Below are positions 25,453 through 34,331 of a stretch of 45,856 nt of DNA, piece after piece. Position 1 is the first letter of the stretch, and every line of letters starts with the position of its first letter. Source of the DNA: Spirochaetota bacterium (GTDB lineage: Bacteria; Spirochaetota; Spirochaetia; SPDA01; B32-G16); NCBI GenBank assembly GCA_003645645.1, contig QNBH01000004.1, forward strand, positions 1-45,856, read 5' to 3'. The notes below the pieces were generated by a model. It saw nothing but the letters and a program-made list of their open reading frames with translations. It was not told where the DNA came from and did not search any database. The translations under genes and the position numbers were made by a program.

Positions 25453-28400
25453 AAATCTTTTTTCTACTGCTTCTTACTCTTCTCTCATTTATCTACCCTG
25501 GAAGGGGAGAAGCACAAACTCTTTTCTGGGAAGAGCCCGAAATATTGGTCAAGTCAGGAGCTAAGTTCCCCCAGTGCGATTCCGGTGGTGGATTGATGGT
25601 AATAGTATGGCAGGAGTCAAGGAGGATCGAAGGGGAAAGAATAGAAATATCATTTTCACTAATGGTAAGAGATAGAGAAAACCGCTGGAATGAGAGAAGA
25701 GGAATAGTTAAACCTGTTAGCTATGTGGGAGACGAAGTATCTCTTTTTTCTCTAATAGTGGATGAAAAGGGTAATATTTTTCTGGCAATATCAACTGCAG
25801 GAAACACTGTAACTGTATATTTATCAGAAGATAGAGGAAATAATTTTAAAGAAGTGCACAGGTTTGTCTCAGAGGTAACCATTGTATCACCAAAACTCTT
25901 CTTAAGAGAAGACGGGGGATTGATTCTGTTTGTTGCCGGAGAGAGCTCCACGTCGGAAGGGGGTAGTATTCTCTCCATCTTCTATTCGAGAACTACAGAT
26001 GAAGGTCGCTGGAGCTCCCTCAACCAACTGGTTAAAGAGCTTGAAATGCGGTTGAACTTTTTACCCTATTATACTTCTCACAGAGGAAGAGATTATGTAG
26101 TTTTTCAGGTTCTGGAGAGCGGAGTACGGGCAAATTACCAGTTGTACTTGAAAATGAGTTACGACGGAGGAGTGACCTGGAGTCCGGCAAAAAGGATAAC
26201 CGACTTCACCGAGTATCGAGCCGGAGTGGAAACAAGCCCCGATCAGTTCGATAACCAGCGTCCCCAAATAAAGGGGATAAACGGAAAACTGTCTCTCGTG
26301 TGGGAGAGACGTTTAGCGAGAGAAAACTCACAAATCTATTATGCCGAGTTAAATCTTCAGGGCGAACTGATTGGGGAACCAGAGAGGGTCACTCAGGGAG
26401 TACGTTCTTGCAGTTTCCCAAGGCTAATCCTCTACAGAGATCGTGTGTATGTACTCTGGTTTGATAACCGAGAAGGCAGTGAGCATATTTTTATTGCTAC
26501 AAAAGATGGTATTTTCTGGGAAGATCGCGATTTAAGCAGAATGCCGGGAATATCTACTTTCGGAATACCGATTATTCACCAGGATAATCTATATGTTGTA
26601 TGGGAGAACAGAATTGGAAACACCACATGTTTGGTTTTCCTTGCACCCGATCACAGTGTAGAATCGCCTTCGGTAATACCCGTCAATTTTAGAATAGGCA
26701 GTAGAAATTCCAATGATAGATATAGATTGCGCTGGACTTCGCCCCAGGACTCATCTGGTATTGCCGGATTCAGTTATTCCTGGGACAGGGATAAAAGTGG
26801 TTCACCGCCCGAAAGACTTATGGTTTTACAGAATAATAGGGAGATAGAGTTTTCTGTTGATGAGGATGGATGGTGGTACTTCCACCTCGCAGCTCAGGAT
26901 TATGCAGGCAACTGGTCAGAGACCACCACCGTCTCTTTCTTTAGGGATACCACCCCACCTCCTCCTGTTAGCATAATAGAGCCGGAAAAAGACGAAAAGG
27001 GATATCTCCTTTCGAACACCTTTACCATATCCTGGGAATCACCGGAAGGTGACGAGATAGGAGGATACAGCTATTCCCTCCAGTATTTAGGTAGCCTTGA
27101 AAGAGATATCAATATGGAGCGAGTATCCCTTAGACCTCCCCCGGAACGAATAATAACTACGAGTGAGGAGGCATCCTTTTATAATCGAGATAACGGTTAC
27201 TGGGGTTTTACAGTAAGAGCTATAGATGTAGTAGGAAATGCAGGTGAACCGGCCGGCGTTTCTTTCAAACTTAATAAATATGTACCTGTTACCTATATTA
27301 CTCATGTAGGTTCTACCAGAGATGCGCTGGGCAGGATAACCCTGGAAATAAGGGGAAGAGGATTTACAGAAGGAGGGGTAATTCAGGAAGTAATTTTGGA
27401 TAGAGAGGGGCAGAAACCGTACGATTACACCTTCCCTCTGGAGCTGGAGCTTTATACGGTGGAATCGGATAGAATCATACGCGGTCCCGAAATTGAAGAT
27501 ATTGAAGAAGGAACCTACAGGGTAGGTCTTATACATCCTGAAAGAGGACTGTATTTTACAAAACCAATTCTGAAACTGGAGTCCAGCGGAACTGTAAAGT
27601 TTGGAGATTTCAGGACGGTTGAAGCTACAGGTTTAAAACCAATTGGGCGAAGGGGCATTTCTTTATCAATAAATACTGTTATGTTGTGGGTTATTATCGT
27701 TTTTCTCTCCCTGACCTTACTTTTTTCGATTCAGAGGGTGGCTCAACTTGTAGAAGAAAGTCGTTCCCTGCGAATGGAGATAGATCTATTGATCCGGGGA
27801 GAGGACATATATATCGAAAAAAGAAGAGAGAGGATCATTACCATGAAAAAGAAAGGTATGGGTCTGCGAATAAAGTTTACTCTTTTTATAACCATTCTGG
27901 TAATTGCGGTTGTACTAATGGTCTCAATTCCTCTAACTTTCTATATGCTGGATACTCAGAGGAAAAATCTGGCAGAAGGACTTAGGAACCAAACCGAAGT
28001 ACTTCTGGAAAGTCTGGTTTCAAGCGCAAGGACATATCTGCCTGGTAAAAATACTCTGGAATTGGGGTTGATACCGAATCAGCGCACAGCCATGAAAGAT
28101 GCTCTTTATGTAACAATAACGGGAGAAGGAGCAAATGACCCCCAACATTTTGATTATATATGGGCTACGGATGATCCCGATATAAGCGAAAAAATAGATG
28201 GTGAAACTCTTCAAATTGGTCTATCACGTATAGAAGATGAACTATCTGAAGAGATAAGTAAACTGAGAGAGAAAATAAACTTACAGGCAAGGGAGAGCGT
28301 TACTGCACTCACAGAAGAGCTCGACCGTCTTGGTGCAAGAGCACGGGAGCTTGCGTTATCGGATGAGCCCGGTGCAGAGGAAGAGCTGTCCAGATATCAG

Positions 28401-30002
28401 GAGGAGATTGCAAATCTTGAAAAAGTTGTTAATCAGAGGCTTTCCGAAATAGCGGCTGTAGTGGGCAGTGTGCCGAGATTTAATCCAGAAGATCTGGATC
28501 CGAATACAACAAGATATGTTTTTTACAAACCTATTGTATACAGAACGATTGGAGAGGATCGCTATTTCCGCGGCGTTGTAAGATTGGGAGTAACTACTGA
28601 ACGTATATTAAACGAGATAGAGGAATCCAGAAGAAACCTGTTATTAATTATCGGCGCTATTGCTCTTATATCTATCGCTCTTGGAGTTGTCGGAGCGTTA
28701 ATCTTCGCCTCTATTATGATTATTCCTATCAACAGGTTGCTTAAAGGGGTGGAGATAATACGTGATACAGAGGATAAGGAGAATCTCAAGGACCACATAA
28801 TAAATGTTAAGACCAGAGATGAGCTGTCAACTCTTGCTGAAACGGTCAATCAGATGACAACGGGGCTGGTGAAAGCTGCCATAGCGAGTAAGGAACTCAC
28901 CGTCGGAAAGGAAGTGCAGAAAATGTATATCCCCCTGGAGAAAGATACAGCAGGAAATAAACTTACAACCGGAAAGGAGACTACTGAAAATGTGGAGTTT
29001 TTCGGTTATTACGAGGGGGCTAAAGGAGTTTCCGGAGATTACTTTGATTTCAAGAAACTGGACGAGAAACACTATGCAATCATTAAATGTGATGTCGCGG
29101 GTAAAGGAGTACCGGCCGCTCTTATCATGATTGAAGTTGCCACGATCTTTCTTGACTACTTCAGAGAATGGTCTTTGAAAAAAGATGGTATTCAACTGGA
29201 AAAACTTGTATACCGGATGAACGATCTACTCGAAGAAAGAGGATTTAAGGGAAGGTTTGCCGCGCTGATTGTAGTGCTTATCAATATTGAAACAGGAACA
29301 TGTTATCTCTGCAATGCAGGGGATAATCTGGTACACATTTTCGACAGCGAAAAAAGTAAAATGATTCAGAAAGAGCTTCCCGAAGCGCCTGCTGCCGGTG
29401 TGTTTCCCTCGATGCTTGTACAGATGCAGTCCGGTTTTCAGCAGGTAACCTTTAAGTTAAAAAAAGATGATTGCATGTTGCTCTTCACAGATGGTATTGA
29501 AGAGGCAAAAAGAATTTTTAGGGATGAAAACTTCAATCATATTGTGTGCAGAGAGCCCGGGTTAAAAGAGGGTGAGCTTCACATTACCCACCCAGTGGGA
29601 AGCGGCGACGAGGAGCTGGGAATCACCCGAATATATGAAATAGTTGATGCGGTATTCAATCGCACAATGTTTTCTCTTTTCAAATTTCACAACCCCATAC
29701 CCGGGGAGAAGCTAACCTTTAATTTTACGAATTGTGAAGGCACCATTGAGGAAGTGGTTCTTGCAATGGTAGCGGTGGAGAAAGTTTTCAGGCTATACAG
29801 GGATCCTACGGCAGGTGTGGATAATAGAGTAATGGTAGACAGAAAGATAGATGAGTTTTTGAAAAAACACTTCGAGCAGTATAGAGTTTATTTCAACCAT
29901 CCTATTGAACATGGTGAGAATGGCCAGTATGTTTATTACTCCCATCTTAAAGAGGATGAACAGTACGATGATCTTACAATTTTAGGTATAAGAAAGCTAT
30001 AA
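25449..30002 (+). CDS. Membrane receptor with Asp-box propeller, HAMP and SpoIIE-type PP2C phosphatase
   Basis: The frame gives about 1517 residues if read from CTG 25449, which overlaps the preceding TGA as CTGA and restores a signal peptide (KIFFLLLLTLLSFIYPGRGEAQ). From TTG 25545, the first conventional start, that peptide would be lost. Order: exported beta-propeller with Asp-boxes (SEDRGNNF, SYDGGVTW; about 35-410), Ig/Fn3-like strands (about 420-720), a membrane helix near 740, a short cytoplasmic linker, a helix near 811-834, a second periplasmic region with coiled coil, a helix near 1064-1092, HAMP, then the PP2C domain with GDYFDF, DVAGKG, FTDGIEE and DDLTILG metal-site Asp residues all present. 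It should dephosphorylate a serine/threonine target, typically an anti-sigma-factor antagonist, in response to an outside signal. Confidence 0.88.
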   Translation: MKIFFLLLLTLLSFIYPGRGEAQTLFWEEPEILVKSGAKFPQCDSGGGLMVIVWQESRRIEGERIEISFSLMVRDRENRWNERRGIVKPVSYVGDEVSLFSLIVDEKGNIFLAISTAGNTVTVYLSEDRGNNFKEVHRFVSEVTIVSPKLFLREDGGLILFVAGESSTSEGGSILSIFYSRTTDEGRWSSLNQLVKELEMRLNFLPYYTSHRGRDYVVFQVLESGVRANYQLYLKMSYDGGVTWSPAKRITDFTEYRAGVETSPDQFDNQRPQIKGINGKLSLVWERRLARENSQIYYAELNLQGELIGEPERVTQGVRSCSFPRLILYRDRVYVLWFDNREGSEHIFIATKDGIFWEDRDLSRMPGISTFGIPIIHQDNLYVVWENRIGNTTCLVFLAPDHSVESPSVIPVNFRIGSRNSNDRYRLRWTSPQDSSGIAGFSYSWDRDKSGSPPERLMVLQNNREIEFSVDEDGWWYFHLAAQDYAGNWSETTTVSFFRDTTPPPPVSIIEPEKDEKGYLLSNTFTISWESPEGDEIGGYSYSLQYLGSLERDINMERVSLRPPPERIITTSEEASFYNRDNGYWGFTVRAIDVVGNAGEPAGVSFKLNKYVPVTYITHVGSTRDALGRITLEIRGRGFTEGGVIQEVILDREGQKPYDYTFPLELELYTVESDRIIRGPEIEDIEEGTYRVGLIHPERGLYFTKPILKLESSGTVKFGDFRTVEATGLKPIGRRGISLSINTVMLWVIIVFLSLTLLFSIQRVAQLVEESRSLRMEIDLLIRGEDIYIEKRRERIITMKKKGMGLRIKFTLFITILVIAVVLMVSIPLTFYMLDTQRKNLAEGLRNQTEVLLESLVSSARTYLPGKNTLELGLIPNQRTAMKDALYVTITGEGANDPQHFDYIWATDDPDISEKIDGETLQIGLSRIEDELSEEISKLREKINLQARESVTALTEELDRLGARARELALSDEPGAEEELSRYQEEIANLEKVVNQRLSEIAAVVGSVPRFNPEDLDPNTTRYVFYKPIVYRTIGEDRYFRGVVRLGVTTERILNEIEESRRNLLLIIGAIALISIALGVVGALIFASIMIIPINRLLKGVEIIRDTEDKENLKDHIINVKTRDELSTLAETVNQMTTGLVKAAIASKELTVGKEVQKMYIPLEKDTAGNKLTTGKETTENVEFFGYYEGAKGVSGDYFDFKKLDEKHYAIIKCDVAGKGVPAALIMIEVATIFLDYFREWSLKKDGIQLEKLVYRMNDLLEERGFKGRFAALIVVLINIETGTCYLCNAGDNLVHIFDSEKSKMIQKELPEAPAAGVFPSMLVQMQSGFQQVTFKLKKDDCMLLFTDGIEEAKRIFRDENFNHIVCREPGLKEGELHITHPVGSGDEELGITRIYEIVDAVFNRTMFSLFKFHNPIPGEKLTFNFTNCEGTIEEVVLAMVAVEKVFRLYRDPTAGVDNRVMVDRKIDEFLKKHFEQYRVYFNHPIEHGENGQYVYYSHLKEDEQYDDLTILGIRKL

Positions 30003-30005
30003 TAA

Positions 30006-30344
30006 ATGAAGCCCCGGTTTTTTTGTGACAACTGTGGAAAAGAAGTTCCCTTTAAAGCGGAGAAATGCCCTGCCTGTGGAAAATATTTTGAGTTAACAAG
30101 GTGCCCCGAGTGTGGATTTTCAGGAAAACAGGATCTTTTTTTCTCCGGATGTCCTGCCTGTGGTTATCTCGGTGTACCCTCCTATCATTTGCAAAAGAGA
30201 AAAGAGGAGTCAAAGAGTCACCTCTCTGCGCCGGTTGAAATACAAAAAGAGAGTACTAAAAGCCTGCCTCTCTGGTTTTATTTGTTTTCGATACTAATCC
30301 TTTCTGGTGCAATAATTCTCTTTTTTATCCTCCTGTTAAATTAA
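30006..30344 (+). CDS. Zinc-ribbon protein with C-terminal membrane anchor
   Basis: This 112-residue protein has four CxxC pairs (Cys7/10, 21/24, 33/36, 49/52), enough for two zinc ribbons, a charged linker, and one C-terminal membrane helix (LPLWFYLFSILILSGAIILF). The ribbon part would face the cytoplasm. It starts 3 nt after the phosphatase gene and so is the third gene of that operon. Its role is unknown; an accessory or assembly function for the receptor is a guess. Confidence 0.85.
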   Translation: MKPRFFCDNCGKEVPFKAEKCPACGKYFELTRCPECGFSGKQDLFFSGCPACGYLGVPSYHLQKRKEESKSHLSAPVEIQKESTKSLPLWFYLFSILILSGAIILFFILLLN

Positions 30345-30381
30345 GCAGGGCAAATAACCTCTGCTATTGCAGGTCATCCTT

Positions 30382-32298
30382 TTATTGATGCTCAAGTAAC
30401 TGCTTAATCTCTTTTTTATACAATTCGTTTACCACATCTCTCCGTATTTTGAGAGTGTGAGTTAACTCTTTTCCAACCTCAAAGGGCTGTGCAAGTAACT
30501 TGAACCTGAAGATTCTTTCAAAAGGTTTAAATCCGGTTTTGCTGTTTACCAAGTGCTGAATTTCGTTGTAAATAACATTCTGGATCTCCGGGTCTTCTAA
30601 CAGTTCTTCTTTGTCGATATAGGGTTTTTCTTCTGCAGAGGCAATCTGTTCCAGTTTTTCCATATTTGGTACGATGAGCGCTCCAAGAAACTTCTGATCC
30701 TGTCCCACCACCATAGCCTGGTCGATATACTCGGACTGCACAAGCTTATCTTCTATTGGGGTAGGTTCCACATTTTCACCGCCCATAAGCACAATGGTCT
30801 CTTTTGCCCTTCCCAGAACCTTAAACTCCCCGGTATGGGTGAAAATTACAATATCACCAGTATTCAGCCAGCCATCCTGTAAGACTTCTGCTGTTGCCTC
30901 GGGTTTTTTATAGTATCCTTTCATGACTTGATCACTCTTAACCCACAGCACACCCTTGTGTCCGGGCGGCAGGGGTGTGAGGTTCTCATCGAGTACTCTG
31001 TATTCTATATCCCTTAGAAGAGGCCCTACCGTAGAGGTAACCGGTGCCTTCTGTTTTCTTACAGCCAGTATGGGTGCCGTTTCGGTAAGCCCATAACCTT
31101 CCAGAAGGAGGACCCCTGCGGCCTGAAAAAAACGGTCAACATAAGGGGGGAGTGCTCCTCCTCCGGATATACCGGCGATAAATTTCCCTCCCAACCTGGC
31201 TTTTAGTTTACTGAAAACCAGGATGTTACCCAGGGCCTTTAAAGGTGATAGAAGAATAAGGGGAATTATGCTAATAATAATGTCAAGAGAACGGATTCTT
31301 TTTCTAAACTGGGGTAGAAGACCCCGGAACATGTTGTAGAAATAGGCATAAGTCTCTCCCACTCCAACGAAAAAATGGAAAAGTGCCTTCTTTATACCAC
31401 CCTCACTGTTCACGTTTCTGTATATGGCAGCCCTTATACCTTCCCAGATGCGGGGTACCGATGCCATCCAGTGGGGTTTAACTTTCTGCATATCTTCAAG
31501 CATTATCTTACCGATGGGTTTTGAATAGGCTATTGTTGCTCCTATATTCATGATTATATAATCTACTGCCCTTTCAAAAGAATGCCAGACGGGAAGAATA
31601 CTTAAGAAAACATCCCCAGGGCTTACAAATATATAGTCGTATACTCTTTCAAGTTGAAATATAAAGTTGCGATGGGTTAGCATTGCCCCCTTCGGTTCAC
31701 CCGTAGTACCTGAAGTGTAAATTATCGTAGCCAGATCATCCGACTTCCCCTCCTCCATTTCTTTCTCAAAGAGATTGGGATTTTCTTTTAAGGCAGTTTC
31801 TCCGCGTTCCGAAATCTCTTTAAAAGTAAAAAACTCTACATCTCCGTGTTTCTCCTTCTCTTTATTTGTAAAGTTTCCTTCAAACAGGATGATTTTTTTA
31901 AGCAATGGCAGATCTTTCTTTTTGGAGAGTATTTTCTCCACTTGAGTTTTATTTTCAGCAAAAGAGAGATGGCAATCGGCATGACCCAGAATATAGCCTA
32001 TCTCATCGGCTGTAGAATCTGACCCCCGGGGTACATCTACCGCACCCAGGGTAAGCAGCGCTATATCCGCTATATACCATTCAAAACGATTGTCAGATAT
32101 GATCCCCAAGTGATCTCCTCGCTTTACTCCAAGGGAGTGAAGCCCCATGGCAAAGCCCTTTACCTTCTGATAGAGTTCCTGATAGGTAATGGGTTGAAAC
32201 TCTCCGTTAATATCCTTGGTTAAAACAGCCCTTATCTCGGGATGTTTTTCCACTACCGCCCTGAACCTCTTCGGTACAGTATCGTTGTTCTGAGACAT
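30382..32298 (-). CDS. Long-chain acyl-CoA synthetase (AMP-forming, FadD/ACSL type)
   Basis: The 638-residue enzyme activates fatty acids with ATP to acyl-AMP and then acyl-CoA. Motifs are the P-loop YTSGTTGEPKGAMLTHRN (about residues 194-211), LPVWHSFERA, GYGLTETAPI (A5), GWLNTGDI (A7) and LGRAKETIVLMGGENVEP near the C terminus. I start it at ATG 32298 because AGGAGG lies 5 nt upstream. The frame is open further, into the preceding FabZ gene, but that extension has no family similarity. A middle segment with hydrophobic residues (about 345-390) suggests membrane association, as in long-chain synthetases. It is cotranscribed with fabZ. Confidence 0.93.
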   Translation of the reverse strand: MSQNNDTVPKRFRAVVEKHPEIRAVLTKDINGEFQPITYQELYQKVKGFAMGLHSLGVKRGDHLGIISDNRFEWYIADIALLTLGAVDVPRGSDSTADEIGYILGHADCHLSFAENKTQVEKILSKKKDLPLLKKIILFEGNFTNKEKEKHGDVEFFTFKEISERGETALKENPNLFEKEMEEGKSDDLATIIYTSGTTGEPKGAMLTHRNFIFQLERVYDYIFVSPGDVFLSILPVWHSFERAVDYIIMNIGATIAYSKPIGKIMLEDMQKVKPHWMASVPRIWEGIRAAIYRNVNSEGGIKKALFHFFVGVGETYAYFYNMFRGLLPQFRKRIRSLDIIISIIPLILLSPLKALGNILVFSKLKARLGGKFIAGISGGGALPPYVDRFFQAAGVLLLEGYGLTETAPILAVRKQKAPVTSTVGPLLRDIEYRVLDENLTPLPPGHKGVLWVKSDQVMKGYYKKPEATAEVLQDGWLNTGDIVIFTHTGEFKVLGRAKETIVLMGGENVEPTPIEDKLVQSEYIDQAMVVGQDQKFLGALIVPNMEKLEQIASAEEKPYIDKEELLEDPEIQNVIYNEIQHLVNSKTGFKPFERIFRFKLLAQPFEVGKELTHTLKIRRDVVNELYKKEIKQLLEHQ

Positions 32299-32311
32299 TT
32301 TCGCCTCCTGT

Positions 32312-32731
32312 TTATTTGCTGTCTCCCACCAGGCAGAGCCATTCAGCTTCTGCAGCCAACTCCTCACCCACAAAAGCCTTTCCGCTCTGTTTAATCATGC
32401 GGCTGGAAACACGGAGATTCTTTATCTTAAGGCATACTTCCTCATTGGGTCTAACCTGTCTTCTGAACTTAGCCTTCTCGATGGTTGCCAGAAAAAAAAG
32501 AGAATCCCCCAGCGTACCCAATAGACTTATTCCAGCTCCTCCGCATTGCGCCAGGGTTTCAGTAAGAATTACCCCTGGAACCACAGGATAATCCGGAAAA
32601 TGCCCCTTAAAAAAGAACTCTTTATCGGTGAACTTTTTATAGCCTATGATTTCTTCGTCTGTTGCCTTTTCTATGCGGTCTACAAAGAGAAAAGGTTCTC
32701 TATGAGGTAGAAGCTCTTTAATATCTTTCAT
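32312..32731 (-). CDS. fabZ: 3-hydroxyacyl-ACP dehydratase, FabZ/FabA-type hotdog fold
   Basis: The 139-residue protein has the FabZ start LLPHREPFLFVDRI and the active-site helix GHFPDYPVVPGVILTETLAQ with the catalytic His in GHFP. The place of the usual catalytic Glu carries Glu in TETLAQ. It dehydrates 3-hydroxyacyl-ACP in type II fatty-acid synthesis. It is 13 nt upstream of the acyl-CoA synthetase, and the pair has its own promoter. In this linked setting it may be a second, specialised copy rather than the housekeeping one; that cannot be decided here. Confidence 0.88.
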   Translation of the reverse strand: MKDIKELLPHREPFLFVDRIEKATDEEIIGYKKFTDKEFFFKGHFPDYPVVPGVILTETLAQCGGAGISLLGTLGDSLFFLATIEKAKFRRQVRPNEEVCLKIKNLRVSSRMIKQSGKAFVGEELAAEAEWLCLVGDSK

Positions 32732-32766
32732 GATGGCACCTGCCCTTGTATTTGGGTTTAAGGAGA

Positions 32767-32795
32767 ATTATAAGTCTATTTTTGTTGTAGAACAA
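32767..32795 (-). promoter_or_regulatory. Promoter of the fabZ/acyl-CoA synthetase pair
   Basis: On the minus strand TTGTTC (32795-32790), 17 bp, TATAAT (32772-32767), about 35 nt before the fabZ ATG. Confidence 0.7.
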
Positions 32796-32877
32796 GTGAA
32801 ATTTTTAAAAAATTGCGTAGATACATTGTAAAAATTGATAGTTAATAACACAAATCTGTATCAAGCATGTGTTACAT

Positions 32878-33468
32878 CTACATTATCTGTCTTAAAAGTG
32901 AATAAACTTCGGGAGAATCCCACTCTGCTCCGCCTATAATGCCCGCAAGAACTATTCCATTTTTATCGATTAGATAAGTAGTAGGAATGCTTCTTACACC
33001 GTAGGTGCCTCCAATCTTTCCGCTGCTATCCATGAGTATCTCGAAGGTATAGCCGTTCTGTTTTATAAAATCTTTTACCGTTTGCAATGACTCCTGTAGA
33101 TTTACCCCAACCATAGCAAAGGCTTCTTCTTTTAACTGCCTGTGAAGATTTTCCATGGCAGGCATTTCTTCTCTACAGGGAGGACACCAGGTGGCCCAGA
33201 AGTTTAAAAAAACGAGTTTACCATGGTAAGAGCTCAAGGAACGATTTTCTCCGTCGAGTGTTTTGAGTGTAAAATCAGGAGCCTGGATCGGCTTATCGAA
33301 CACTTGAAAGCCTATTTTTTCAAGATTGACCTCTATTTCTGGGGAAGGAGCTGTGGGATTGGCCTTCTTGCTGGCTGCAGATGCCTCTTCTTCACTTCTT
33401 CCGCGACTCCAGATAGGTGTAGAAAGCGTTAGCAAAAAAATAAAACCGGTAAATAGTATTTTCCTCAT
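32878..33468 (-). CDS. TlpA/ResA-like periplasmic thioredoxin
   Basis: The 196-residue exported protein has a signal peptide (MRKILFTGFIFLLTLSTPIWS), a low-complexity Ser/Ala/Glu linker, then a thioredoxin fold with NFWATWCPPCREEMP (active-site Cys95 and Cys98), VNLQESLQTVKDF and the cis-Pro segment RSIPTTYLIDKNG. Proteins of this type reduce disulfides in the periplasm, often for cytochrome c maturation or stress defence. No ccm gene is nearby. AAGGAG precedes the ATG. Confidence 0.92.
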   Translation of the reverse strand: MRKILFTGFIFLLTLSTPIWSRGRSEEEASAASKKANPTAPSPEIEVNLEKIGFQVFDKPIQAPDFTLKTLDGENRSLSSYHGKLVFLNFWATWCPPCREEMPAMENLHRQLKEEAFAMVGVNLQESLQTVKDFIKQNGYTFEILMDSSGKIGGTYGVRSIPTTYLIDKNGIVLAGIIGGAEWDSPEVYSLLRQIM

Positions 33469-33481
33469 ATAGTAAACTCCT

Positions 33482-33523
33482 TATCTTTTGTAAAAAGATA
33501 ATAAATTCAATAAAAAACTGCAA
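33482..33523 (-). promoter_or_regulatory. Promoter of the tlpA-like gene with palindrome on the -10 box
   Basis: On the minus strand TTGCAG (33523-33518), 17 bp, TATCTT (33500-33495). The -10 box is one arm of an inverted repeat TATCTTTT-N3-AAAAGATA (33482-33500), a possible operator position. Confidence 0.5.
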
Positions 33524-33526
33524 GGA

Positions 33527-34243
33527 TTAAGACGCCATTACTCCGTAAAAATAAATTAAAAGAAGGGTTGTAAAATTATACAATCCATGGGCAATTGCAA
33601 TTATATGAACATTTCTGCAGCGAAGAAAAATAAGAGAAAAATAAAGGCCTATCAATGCAGTACCCCAGAACCCTACTACTCCTTGATAAAGGTGTCCCAT
33701 GCTGAAAAGCACTACACTGATTGTTACTGCGTAATAGGTGTTTAAACCCGACCTCTTAAAATTGGTAATAAGATAAGCCCTGAAGAAGAGCTCTTCCCGA
33801 TAGCCGGCAACTATACAGGTGAGAAAAATCAGAGGGAAAATACGGGGATCTTCAATTTTCCAGTTAACAGGATTTATGAGTATCTCCCTTGCTTTACCCG
33901 TAAAAATCGATACTGAGAAAAAAAGAAAAAGAAGAACGCCATAGGTGCCGACAAATGTTAGTAAGGAGGGAATAAATACAGAGATTTTAAAACCGGTAAT
34001 GCCGTATTCCGAAAAATCATCTGTATGTATCCTCTTTATTATATATAGAAGGAGAAAGATCTGAGGAAAGCTTAAAAGTATATAATTGATATGGAAAACT
34101 ATATTACCAAAGAGGGTTGCATCGATGTCACTTCTCTGTGAAAGATACGAGGGGAGAAAGAAGACCGCAAAAAGCAGTACGAGCTCTAAAAAGTTTTTCC
34201 CCTCTTTACTGTTGAAAATACCTTTCTTATAATTTAAAAACAT
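33527..34243 (-). CDS. CPBP-family intramembrane metalloprotease (Abi/Rce1 type)
   Basis: The 238-residue protein has about six to seven membrane segments and the family's conserved motifs inside them: EExxxR as Glu150-Glu151...Arg155 (YREELFFRAYL), FSMGH with His184, and AHGLYN with His219 and Asn223. These form the intramembrane active site. Bacterial members are used in peptide maturation, protein quality control or self-immunity; nothing nearby shows which. No Shine-Dalgarno sequence is visible before the ATG. It is divergent from the PilZ gene across about 90 AT-rich bases. Confidence 0.88.
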   Translation of the reverse strand: MFLNYKKGIFNSKEGKNFLELVLLFAVFFLPSYLSQRSDIDATLFGNIVFHINYILLSFPQIFLLLYIIKRIHTDDFSEYGITGFKISVFIPSLLTFVGTYGVLLFLFFSVSIFTGKAREILINPVNWKIEDPRIFPLIFLTCIVAGYREELFFRAYLITNFKRSGLNTYYAVTISVVLFSMGHLYQGVVGFWGTALIGLYFSLIFLRCRNVHIIAIAHGLYNFTTLLLIYFYGVMAS

Positions 34244-34331
34244 ACTTATACAGTTAAAACTGAATATAATAGTATTGTAAATAGATATTTACATATATAA
34301 TAAATTATAATATTGAAAAGGATATTTAAAT

